Assembly (NCBI RefSeq): GCF_001949145.1
Contig: NW_019091415.1
Span: forward strand, 130,787-194,786
Direction: 5' to 3'
Origin: Acanthaster planci
Taxonomy: Eukaryota; Echinodermata; Asteroidea; Valvatida; Acanthasteridae
Length of the DNA stretch: 64,000 bases
Part shown: positions 1-11,500 of the stretch, one piece after another
How positions within the stretch are numbered: position 1 is the stretch's first letter
How the letters are laid out: the number at the start of each line of letters is the position of its first letter
Made by a program: the position numbers and the translations under genes
The notes under the pieces: model-generated
What the model was told of the DNA's origin: nothing
What the model saw: the letters and a program-made list of their open reading frames with translations, nothing else
Databases searched by the model: none

Positions 1-954
1 TAAGTAGGAAAACATATAAAAAGAAGCATTTCATTAAGAGAAAACGTTGGTGAATGGTGGTTTGCGAAGAAAGAAGACAGCAGGATTTATTTTTTTTTAT
101 TTTATTAAATTTGTTTTTCTAACTTTCCGATAAAAATTTTGAAGGTCCTACCGAAAATTAGGATTGGTCGGCAAACTGGAAGCAGACGTGTTTTATTGGG
201 GGCATAACTTACTTAACAACTAACAAAACCCACACAGCCATACATTTAACTTAACTATGTGGGCCTAGCCTCATGTTATAGTGAAATATATGCCACTGAC
301 TTGTTTATTTGTAATCGTCATAGCTATTGGAAGGAGGCCTATAATTTTTTTTTTTAAGTTTGGCCGTAGGTCCCAGACAGCTGAGCTACATGTAAGCCTA
401 GATCAAGCCAATGCTAGGTCTAGTATTTTTCAGGCCCAGGCCTTGCTCAGGCCTATTTTACAGTACACAAAATTCAAACATCACAAATACATGTACAAAT
501 GTAATTGAAGAGGGCTTCACAATTAGTGGAGTATAGGCTTTGATGTGTCATCACAATCAAACAGATAATTGCCGTAAAGCAAATGTGGAAGGGATTTATT
601 ATTGAATTTATTACCGGATGTCTTTTTAGAACCAATCAGCTGCTAGCAAGAATTGTAATTCATTGCCGCAAGACTACGAGAGGCCTACAAATGTTGAGAC
701 AAGATCTACCTATGAACAAAAGAGCACCCTCACCAACAAAGAGAAAGCTACGTCTGTTCAAATTAGTTTGTGCCCACGCAAACATGATTAGGACCAAACA
801 TTCCAGAGCTGTTGTGCGTATATATTCGGCACTCCTTGTGCAAAAGGAACATAAGCCTAAACATGAAAGTGTTGGCTGTTGCCTTTAGGAATGCAGAAAT
901 ACACTGTAAGTGTTCCAGCTCCGAGTAGCATAATTGATTGTTTGGAATAAAATG

Positions 955-1185
955 ACATCCCAAACTGGGATCCCAGCGGGATGTCAGTCGCATCAAACTG
1001 GGATCCCAGTAGGAGTCACTTGCGTCCAACTGGGATATGTCAGTGGGATGTGACTGGAATCCCACCAGGATGCCGGCTGTCCCTCACAAATTCGGACAAA
1101 AATTCCTGAGATTCAAGTGGGATACCATCCGCGTCCTGGTGGGATCTCAGTGGGATTCCCACTGGGATCCCAGTCACTTTTTTTC
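955..1185. repeat. Cluster of ACTGGGATCCCAGT palindromes
   Basis: ACTGGGATCCCAG or close variants recur in both orientations together with GGGATGTCAGT and GTGGGAT words. No coding. Confidence 0.85.
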
Positions 1186-3604
1186 TGGAGTACAACCGGA
1201 AAATGCACACTTATAATAGTTGGCACTTACATGTACATCACCATTTGGCTCCCTTGGTCACCATAAAACATGAACTATGCAGTGTGTTCTCGGTAAAGTG
1301 GACCAGGTTTGCTGTCCCAGCATGGCACACATACATGTAGTTCATGCGAGGAATACAGAGTGATCAGGGTGCTTTTAACCTGAGTTCCGGAAATAGGCCA
1401 TTTTAATCAAAATAACACAAGCTGGAAATTGTGCAAATACCATGAACAAGTTTAATGATGGATATCCAAATGAGATCGTTTGAAGCCCTTTTTATTATTA
1501 TATTAACTACATGTATCCATCAATAAAATACTGAAATTCAATGGGAGCACCTATGTTATTGCAAATACATGTGTACACAGATCATGGTATTTTTATTTAT
1601 AGTATGTTCATTTCTGAGCAAGGCCACATTTATGAACTACTATGAACTTTCTCAGAAATCGTAAATAAATAGGTATGTGAAATAACGGCTAAAAGAGGGC
1701 GCCCTTTATGTCTGTGTTTTTTTGCGCACCGTCTCTAAATCAGTCTGGCAGCAGATACCTTCAGATTATCGCCTGTATTGTTACAGCGTGGTGGGGATGT
1801 GAGAAACTAGACCTTAGAAGATAACCACCCATGTATCGCTGTTCAAACCAACTGCACTTTCTTTTTGTCGGACGTTTGCAAATTCTAAACATCATCTGCT
1901 GAAAATTGTGCTGGTTGATTTCATTCCGAGTTTAGTCCAAGGTAGGATAGTTTAAGAATAAAACCTTATAATTCATGAACTATATAAATTAATCTACATT
2001 TACAAAAATTTCCGTGGAAATTCATGGAGTTGCAAAAAATTTTGTATGTTCTGCCAAAAAGTGGTTGATACGTTCATGGCAATTGTGGTGCAACTCTCTT
2101 GCTGGCCATTCGGCGATCTAATGGAACTTTGTCACACATTGTGCTTTTAAAATAGGCATCATCGTGCCCAAATTGTAACCAAAACTACATATTAATGTAA
2201 TGTTTGATGTGCCATTGTCCCAAAAATGTGTTTGTTACAAAAAATCTTAAATTGCAAAGCGGATGATGATGGATTTTTCTGGCTTTTTTTGACCGTATAT
2301 CTGGTTTTTTCTCAAATTCTTGCCTTACTCATAAGCAACAAAAAAAAATTCTTTTTTTGCCCTACAAATGCAATTTATTAGTGTGGTAGTGGTGTAGAGG
2401 GATTTTAAGTAACATTCTCAATTTCTTTCATGTTCATGACTCATGCGGGAAGGCATAAGTAGCGTAACAGATGATTATAGTAGGCTTACGTCACTGGAAT
2501 GATTTTTTTTTTTAAAGGAGAAATCGCCATCATATTAAATGTAGACCACTAGAAAAGAAACAGTCTAGACCTGATGCCGATTTCTTTTTTTTATATATCT
2601 CTGTTCCTTCTTTGACTTATTCTTTGTTTCTCAACCCTTTTTTTCTCGATATTATTTGGCAGGTGCAAAACAATGCCACCAAAGAAAAAAAGGAAGGTGA
2701 TTCCTGCAAAATTACCTGGCCGTCTTTGGCAGTGCCTAAGTTTTTAAATGATCAGTTCTAAAAGATCTCATTTCACAGGCATCGTTTTGGGTCACAGGCT
2801 TTTCTTTGTTTTTCTTTAAAAATATATCGGACATAAGGAAAGGAATATTTAACCAGAGCTTATCTGTCTGTTTGCTGACAGAACAGAGGCCTTTTTCGCA
2901 TACTTTTGTACATTTGAAGAACTACGGCATCAACACATCAAGTGTTCTTTTTGATCAACCACGTTGTCCTAATTTTATTCCAGAAAAACTGAAATACAAG
3001 CAGTGACAAGTGAGGAATCAGGTTTTTGCTTCTCTTTTCGTGTGGTTGGAATGAATGTGAGAACAATAAAAAAGATCTATGATTGCCGTGGATGTCAAAC
3101 AGATGCAGATTTATGGAATTATTTTATAGTTTATAGCACACATTCCTGGTTTCGGTTAGATAGATTTTCACACAATACTTGTACATGTTGTATATAAAGG
3201 ACCAAAAAACCCTAACAGAGCATAAAGCTAGCACAAGGAGCATTGGCATTTTCTGATCCGCCAATAAAAATCTTTGGAAAATGAAGTTCAGTGCGGACAC
3301 GGAAGACCAGGTGATTTTTAATTCCCAACCTGTAGGGCTGTGATACATGTACATGTATACATGTGCCAATGAGTAATACAAGAAGCACTGCCAACAAGAT
3401 AATCCAAAACCGCAAACTTGATGGCGGCGATAGGGAAACAAAACCTTTTGACAGGCAGGTTGATAGCTGCATGCTGAAGTGTCACGTTACATCTTATTTC
3501 CTCATCAAAAGAGACAATATAAACGTGATACTGGATGACTGAAACCACAAAGTATGCAGTCACTGTTGTGGATATAATTGTCTGCTTTCATCTTATGAGG
3601 GTTG

Positions 3605-3760
3605 TGGGAACATTCTGAAGAAATTAGCCAGAATACCGCGGTATTGAAATTCAATACCGAATTGGTCGTATTCTGGTATTCATGGATTGTTAGTCGGTAT
3701 TGTTTGGTATTAAAAACAAAATCGAGGTATTCGGTCATACCGAAATACTGCCCAAGCCAA
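3605..3760 (-). repeat. GGTATT-rich dispersed repeat
   Basis: The reverse complement contains AATACCAAACAATACCGACT and ATCCATGAATACC, shared with 42690-42790. Confidence 0.65.
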
Positions 3761-4166
3761 TCCTCCAGTCTAGGTTAAAAACAATCCAAACAAGCAAATG
3801 AAGATTTTTGCAAGTTGAGTCATAAAGCTAATCTGCCTGTCTGCAAATGTATTGTCAATTTTCTTGAATTTATTTCAACTTTGGAATCCCTGCCTTTGGA
3901 GCATCAAACAAAGCAAGACTCAACATGAGATCATCACTGGTGCACATACATGGCATATTTGACAGATTTTAAACACAGTGGGAGCTATACAAAGCTTAGA
4001 GAGGTATTAGTAAAAGCTTTGAATGGTGTAGTAATATTATCCTCCCAAGATACTTTTTCTCAAGGCAAAGCTCAATGATCACCAAGGGAGGCTAGTTTCA
4101 TTATACCAAGTTGTTTTTTAATACCTCTCCTACAAATTCCGCTTGAGTTAAGCGATCAGTGATTAA

Positions 4167-4505
4167 TTAACCCTCCTTTGGTTTTACAGCACAAATGTGC
4201 ACAAATGCCCACAGTCACTGGTGGGCATGTATTTTCTATATGGAACTCAAACGTGCACAGGTTCAGTGTGTACACAGTAGGTTGCCAGCACAAAATGATC
4301 CAGGGTCTTTTGTGCAGTCCTCTTCACTGCATTTAATTTACTGCACGATTATGCACATGAAACAGTGAAGCACAGTTGTTGGGCAGCACAAAAGTGCAAT
4401 CTGATATTCCTGTGAGGGACAGTTGGTGCAATGCACAACACCGCTGTGCTTCTTTGGGGTGTTTACCAAGTGACCCAAAGAGTGACTTCAGCATAGGAGG
4501 GTTAA
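4167..4505. mobile_element. Short TTAA-flanked element
   Basis: TTAA at 4167-4170 and 4502-4505, with short inverted ends CCCTCCT and AGGAGGG. The interior has many TGCACA words. No coding. Confidence 0.6.
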
Positions 4506-5029
4506 GGCAATAAAAATGTGCTTGGCTGGCCTTAAACATTTAAGACTGGATCAGAAGACTGAACACTTATAATGCCAAAGCTTATACTCTGGGCAGCTTA
4601 TACAGAAACATTTGGAAGAATGAAATCAGTCACTAAGCAACATGCCATGCCGTGCTTCAGCACAGCCTAACCCAGACAGCCACCATGGCCGGCCAGCCAG
4701 CCACGCATGCAAGCGGCACAGCACTACAGGCGCAGGGCCAAGGCAGTCATGTTTTCAGAGGTTGCCGTTTACATTGTCTCTACTCACATGTTGGAAATAC
4801 AGGAAACCAGTCTAGAGGGATTAAATAGACTTGTAAATGTACCTTAAATACCGTTCAAACCTCACAAATCACATGGTGCATCTGTTCGTTTTTGTCTTTT
4901 ACAGTTACGTAATCTACATGTGTGTTGTTCTTTGTTTCACTGGTCAGTTGGGTGACTGTAAAAAAAATTGCTGCATGACCCAACCAGCAAGGACATGAAT
5001 CCAGCCTGCTGATATGTTTGAATTTCAGA

Positions 5030-5130
5030 TGAAATTTCATGACACTAAAACTGTTCACAAAGGTTCAAAAGGTATCATGAAGGCAATAGTGTCATGATTT
5101 AACCGAGTGGATTTGAAGTTAGAGCTTTGC
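5030..5130 (+). repeat. Dispersed repeat shared with 52 kb
   Basis: TTTCATGACACTAAAACTGT, TCACAAAGGTTCAAAAGGTA and the following bases parallel 52120-52220. Confidence 0.65.
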
Positions 5131-5376
5131 CAGCACTATATGGCACATAATACTAGACACTAGTGCTTCAGCAGTGCAGCATGTGCGATGACTTGTGTGA
5201 TGACACCTTGTCAGTACAATGTGTAGGTTGGATAACGCTGAGAATCAACTTTTCCATTTATGTTTAACTATGGACAAGTTAAGAACTATACATTTTCACT
5301 GGGCGAAACTTTCATTCCCTTCAATCATTAAAAATCAGCCTCATGAGTCTGGCACAAACTATATAAATGTACTTAC

Positions 5377-5565
5377 TGAGCCTAATAGGCGAAAAATCAG
5401 AGGATGGTGGTCTTATCTCCAGATACAAAGGCTTAGTTGTGCTGGTGTGGTAACTCAATTTATACATCAGCAGGACTCCATGAGTGTCTTCTGGACTCTC
5501 CCAATGGGCATAATAGTCACCATTCTCCAGTCTCTCCACCACAAAATTTGGAGGTTGTCCAGGAA
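5377..5565 (-). CDS. Lar: Lar exon: fibronectin type III repeat 6, first part
   Basis: 189 bases, phase 1 to phase 1. It starts VPGQPPNFVVERLENGDYYA with tryptophan in HWESPEDTHG, continues LLMYKLSYHT, and ends near SPIRL. It corresponds to the first half of LAR FN3-6 (GRPTM...LLQWHPPKELPGELLGYRLQY). The second half (usually TYIFRLAAKNRAG-like) was not found in 1-5376 on the minus strand, so it should lie further left. Donor CTCA|GTAAGT. The acceptor 'tttaatag|TTCC' has a short polypyrimidine tract directly next to a MITE. Confidence 0.9.
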
Positions 5566-8500
5566 CTATTAAAAAAAATACCTCTGTTATCATCAAAGAT
5601 CGTATAGCGCCAAAGGCGCAAGATGGATAACTCTTCCCAAAAGGTGTAATTACCATGGGCGCCATATGAACAAGCGATACGCCTGCGCGGTTTACGGTGA
5701 TGCTTCGGCGCAAGCTCACCAGGTGCACGTGGCTGCCGGGGCGCCTGCGCGTACGCAGTAATGTGCATTGCACAGGCATATCACTTGCTCAAATAGCGCG
5801 TTTGCGATTACAACGTTTTACGTGTATTCGCGCTGAAGTTCTCCATCTTGCACCGCTAAGCGGCACTATACGATCTTTGGTTATCATACAGCTGTAAGTA
5901 TTCACAGTTTACACCTTCAAGATTTCACAAGGACATGAAATCTTGATAATACATGAATATACATGTATCTTAAGCAATGGAAGTTTAGGCAATAGTGGAT
6001 GATATCCATACTCATCCCCATGCTCATTCCCATTGTGTTGGTACACTAACATGGACTTGGGCTAGTCTATTAAAGTGAGTGTGAAGCCTCTCAAGCATTG
6101 GTGTGCCATAGTGGGGCATGACAGTGAATATCACTCTGTGAAAGTTTCACTCTTTGAGAGTAAAAATGGGTAATGGGAGAAGAAATGTCATACAAATCTA
6201 GAAAAATGGCCACAGGGATCTGAATTTGCCATTTAAGACTTAACAAAGGGCTCTTTGAGGTATCTTTATCGATTAAAAATGTCAGTTTTTTTTTATAAAA
6301 ATAATCCTGTACCTGAGACAAGTTCACTGTGGATTAACATCGTCCACAACTAATTAAACTGCCTAACAGAAGCAATGGTTTTTAAACAAATTGCTGTTTG
6401 AACAATACAAACTTAATTTCACTAATTAATCCTAATAATCATGAGGCAATCATCATGCAACCTATCAAGTTTAATGCCAGAAATTCACAGCTTTGTTTCT
6501 AAGAGTAATAAAAATGTACCCATGAGAAATTTGTGACAGTTGCATACTAATAGATCAAAAAAGAATCAACAATGGTTGGTCAAGCACTCTGTTTGTGTGC
6601 AGGTCAGGACAACACACACAAATAACAATCTTGAAAGCTGTGAGTATTTCCATCCAAATTAATATCAAGAGCATTTGAAACATTCGGCAGCTCTACCACC
6701 TTCTATAAAAGGACTGTACACTAAATTATCATATAATATAATGTTACAGTCTTTGAATGTCTACATCTGAATTCATATATCTATCAATATTGAATAGTTA
6801 CATTTTATCGCAGTTGTTTCCCTTTACCTTGTCCAGGAGTTTGTGCCAGTTTTGGTCTGCTACGTTCTCCATCTCCTTTGATGGTATAAGCAGCAATTTC
6901 GATTGAATAGTAAGTCTTCGGAGACAGATTTGTCAGGACGATATCCTGCAAAGAAATCAGGCAAATTAAAACATTATGCTGTGATATCACCACTTTCTTA
7001 CACAATCACACGTGTCCACACTTGATTGATCCTAGGTATACTGTAACTAAAGTAAAATCTCAATAACTCTAACCTACGAGGAGTAGATAAAAAATTTGAG
7101 TTATCCAAATTTCAAGATAACACAAGTTCCTGAGTCATGGGGTCATGTACTGACTGTGTACATAAATGAAACTAACTTGCTCTGCGGTGGCAACATTTTT
7201 GTAGTAAGTTTTCTTTTATTTGTTTTAAAAATGCATAGTTTTGCTCAAAAATCAATTTAGTGAGAGTTTATGATGTTGTTCAACCCAAAGTTCTTTTTCT
7301 TTTGAAAAATAAACAATAAACCACCATTTAAATGTTGTCCCTTTGTGTGGCAAAACTTTTGTGTTGTTAGGTCTGTCATGTGACAGCACAACACGAACCA
7401 CAATTTCAGGCTTACTTTCTACTTGGGTTTTTCCTATGTGTGGTCACATGTCCATTTCATTTCTTTTGTGGTCACATAGCTGCTACAGAGTCAGCAACTG
7501 GACTGCCTGTGTGCAGGCTACAACTGGGCCTGCAGTAGCAATCAGGCTAGCTTCAAAGCCAGGATTTGTTGTGGTTTAAGCAGTGTGCACACAATTGGTT
7601 CCTGTGTGAAAAGATGAAGTGCGCATGGCAGTGCTGACTTGTAACTGTCGTCTTGCACTTGTTTATACACTATTTGACGGTTTTGGCAGTGGTTTTGTTT
7701 GGTTGGCATCACAAAAACTAGAAGATAAGCGATGTAGTGGTAAAGACAATTTCAAGTTACGGACGTAATTTTTCGATATAAAGCCTATCTTTTTAGCAGG
7801 AATGGCATATGTCTTTGAGATGAACAGCGTTTCAAAGTAGAGTTATCAAGATTTTACTGCAATACATATCCTCTGACTAATTTTACCAAATGCATCTGAA
7901 GCAAAAAATTACAGTACAAAGTCAAACTAGGTGCATACTGGATGAAATAGTCAGATTAAGATGAAATAATATTTAAGTTGCAAATACAATCACACATCTT
8001 ATGCACTTATTTCTGAGAATAGTAATCAAACACAGCGTTTGAAAAATTCCATGACTATTCCATGACTTTAGTCATTTGTACAAAATTCAATGACTTTTCC
8101 AGACCTGGAAAATGAAAACAAATTTCCATGACTTTTCCAGGCCGCGGGAACCCTGTATTAATGAAGAAATTGAACAGCTAAGCACTACAACAACCCTTGT
8201 GTGCCTACTTCAGTAATTTTTTAATTGTGTCATCCAAATGAACTTTTAAAAATTAATAAACGCAAAGGGTATCAGGATCCAATATAAACTGTTTGCTGAA
8301 ACTTGTCTAACGTGAGACAAAGTCTTGGTATATACATGTACAAAGTATTCACACAGCTCTCAAAACAGACCACCAAAACATTGAAGGCAGTTGGGTTTTA
8401 ATATCAAATTAATTGAGTTTAATGAAATCAATCCTAGGGTACTGGCAGATTGCGAGATAAGATGACTTTTCATCATCTTCCTCAGATTAATCAACAGCAT

Positions 8501-11500
8501 TTCTTGACATTGGCTCAAGGGGTGTTTGGAGACAACTATGTACGTGACATTGTATTTTCAAAATGACGACTATCCAACATCACTGAAAAATAAGGCTAAT
8601 TACAGGTGGTGGTTGTAACAGCAACCATCACAGAACTGCTTAGGGTTTCAAGTTGTTTAATGGGGAAAATAAGGCATGTTCTTCATAAAATGGACCACAA
8701 TACAACTCCAGATGTCATTTTTCAAAACTTCTCAAAGAGTGACTTTGATCATGTAAACTACAAATTAGCACCTTCAGATTTATAAAAATGATTATATGGG
8801 GATAATTAGGCAAAATATGTACTTATGGTGGACGTTTGGTTTGCTACCAGTGCAAATCAAATGGAATTGAATTCATTTAAAGTTTTTACATCAAAGTGTT
8901 TACACCAGAAGACTTGATTTCAAAACTTCTCTCAACTAGAAGGCAACTCCAGTATATTTTTCCACTGCTGTATTTTAAAGCACCTAAGACATAATTTTAA
9001 AAAATATAAGCCGCGAAAAAAACCCACAAAATTGACGGAAAATGATGAGAAAAGTTTGGCTCTCTTTATTCTCTTACCGTTTATAATCACTCTCACTATA
9101 CCAACATATTTGCCAGGTCTTATATCTTTCGACAATTAAAAACTATCTTTAAGTTTGGCTGCATCAAAAACTTATAATGAGTACAATGTTCGTTGCGAAC
9201 GTCATATTTGACAGAATTTTGATGACATTCGAGCATTTTGACAGAAACTGCATGACGTTCGAGAAGGCCGAAAATGCAGTCACATTTAGTGCTCGAAAAT
9301 TCCATGCGCGATTTTCATTTTGCCAGTTATTTTGGAGGTAACTCCCCTGAAAATAAAATTTAAATTAACAACTCTGAGCATTAGATTTTCATCATAAATC
9401 ATATTTTATGATTCGAACGTCATTCTTTTGAAAACGTCATTCAGAATGACAGATTTTCTTTTGAGAAAAATTGTTCAGAAGAGAAAAATCATGGAGCATC
9501 GCCATTCCATGGAGGGGCTCATGAATATCAAATAAAAAGGAGGGCCCACTGTCTGGGTTGATGTCAAAGGTCAAACAGGCCACGATGCAGCAAAACGTTT
9601 CTCTAACGTCACCGCAAGAGATTGATGGAAGCCGCAAAATTGCCACGATCTAACATTGCAGAGTTATCACAAATGTGTACAAAGTCAATGGGCTGGAAGC
9701 ACGTGCGCAGAAAAACTTCTCCTTTAATTTCATGTCACATGATTTTTGGCTTAACTGGAAAACAAATATGAAATATTATTTGATAACCTGACTCTTGAGT
9801 ATATTTGCAATCGAACAGAAGGGAAAATTTAGTCTGATTTCTCTTTCGTTCTGGTACTAATTCTCAGTCGAAGTTGAGAACTGCTCAAGCATTATGCTTG
9901 ACAATTGTGTGTACAAACCCAATGGCAAAAAATCGAAGATCGGGTACACTGTACAGTCTTAACGTTGTGCAACAACGCCACCTATGGTTCAATATAGGAC
10001 AGTTTGTTGAAAATTGAAACCCCAGGCAGGTGTAACTGTAATTCTGCAATAGCGCCCTCTTAGCCAGATATAAGACAGTCCGAAAACTGCATGCAATCTG
10101 TGTACAAAGTCTATAGCAAAAATTAGTTACTCCAAATTCAAAAAGAAATCACGTGATGATGTGGTCATCACAAATTTCTTCTAGGACCATCCTTGGATGA
10201 TTGTCGAAAGGTCTGCCAAGTTTGAAGTCAATCAAATTTAGTAAACTGCCAAAGTCGACTGGAGGAAGGAATTAAGTCGAGAAAAAAAAAAGACTAGAGG
10301 TGGTGTTTGTGAACAAACACTGGCTGTTGCAGAGTTTGCTGTTTTAGTCAAATCGTATTATAAAAGAAGAATGTTTACAAAATAGATCTGATATGATATT
10401 ACAGTTTCATGGAATACAGATGAGTTACCAAAATATTGGCTATACTGGCTATATATCTGTGTAGAAAGTCAATTTGAAAAAAAAAATCATAAGTAAATTC
10501 TTTGAGTGAACATTTAATGTCAAATGACTTGTCTCCTGATGATGTCATCATCACATAAGGCAAATATTCCTCTAAAGTACACCATTTTCAAGATATCTGC
10601 AAGATTTGAATCCGATCAGACATCTACTTCAGGAGATATAGTTCCCTAAACAGTGCACATTTAATGTCACGTTACTTATAGCCTGATGACGTAATCAACA
10701 CAGCAGGTCAACATTCATCTGTGACACTTTGCTTTCTAGTTATCTGCAAAATTTCAACGAGACAGGACATGTCCTTCACAAGATAAAAGGCTTTGAAGTT
10801 CATGCCAAGTCAAACAACGTGTATAAACCCTATGGGGAAAATGAAATATTGAAAAATCAGTATGAAATAAAGTGATGATGTCATCATGACGTCATTCATT
10901 TTCAATAAATCGTGCATCAGGGTCTTTGTTTGCTATCAATTCGTCAACGATCAAACATTGCAAAGTTACCAAACTTGTGGCTCGAAAACATGTACAAAAT
11001 CAATGGGCCATAACGTCATTTGCAGAAACACTGCTCCTTTAAGTTCGTGTCACGTGATTTGCCCTTAAACTGAACAATTTTTATGAAATATTACTTCATA
11101 TTCGGACTCTTAGATGTAATTCAAATCAAATAACACAGCGTAAAGTGACCGATTTCTCTTTCGTTCTTATAGTAATGTTGAGCCGAAGTAAAGGACTACT
11201 CGTTCACTAGTGTTAAGTACAAAAATGTGTACTAAACATATGGGGAAAAATTAAATATTCAAAAATCAATATAAAATAAGGTGATGACGTCATCATGACG
11301 TCACCACTTTGCAATAAATTTTGCATCAAAATCTTTGTTGGCTGTCCCTTTGGCAACGATCAAACATCTTGAAGTTACCAAAATCGCTCAAAGTCAAGGG
11401 CCGTACACTCGTTTGCAGAAATGCTGTTTTTTTAACCACTTCCTGCCGGGGACTCTGGGATCGGAGACGTACATATATGCTTTATATGTGTGGCCGGAGT

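Larger units (their letters stand above)
1..5376 (-). other. Lar: Lar intron after FN3-6 first part (continues off the left edge)
   Basis: No FN3 exon was found. It holds a palindromic GGGATCCCAGT cluster (955-1185), a GGTATT-rich repeat (3605-3760), a TTAA-flanked element (4167-4505) and a repeat shared with 52 kb (5030-5130). 1200-3600 has no clear element; a 24-codon open frame starts at 2673. Confidence 0.55.

Noticed and set aside
1-5376. Search for the second half of FN3-6 on the minus strand
   Set aside because: No segment with the expected TYxFRLAAKNRAG-type core and splice sites was found, so the exon is taken to lie outside the window.
5321-5779. A longer reading of the FN3-6 region as one 152-codon protein
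   Set aside because: The upstream part (5566-5779) lies in the GC-rich MITE. The acceptor at 5566 and its phase fit the preceding FN3-5 exon.
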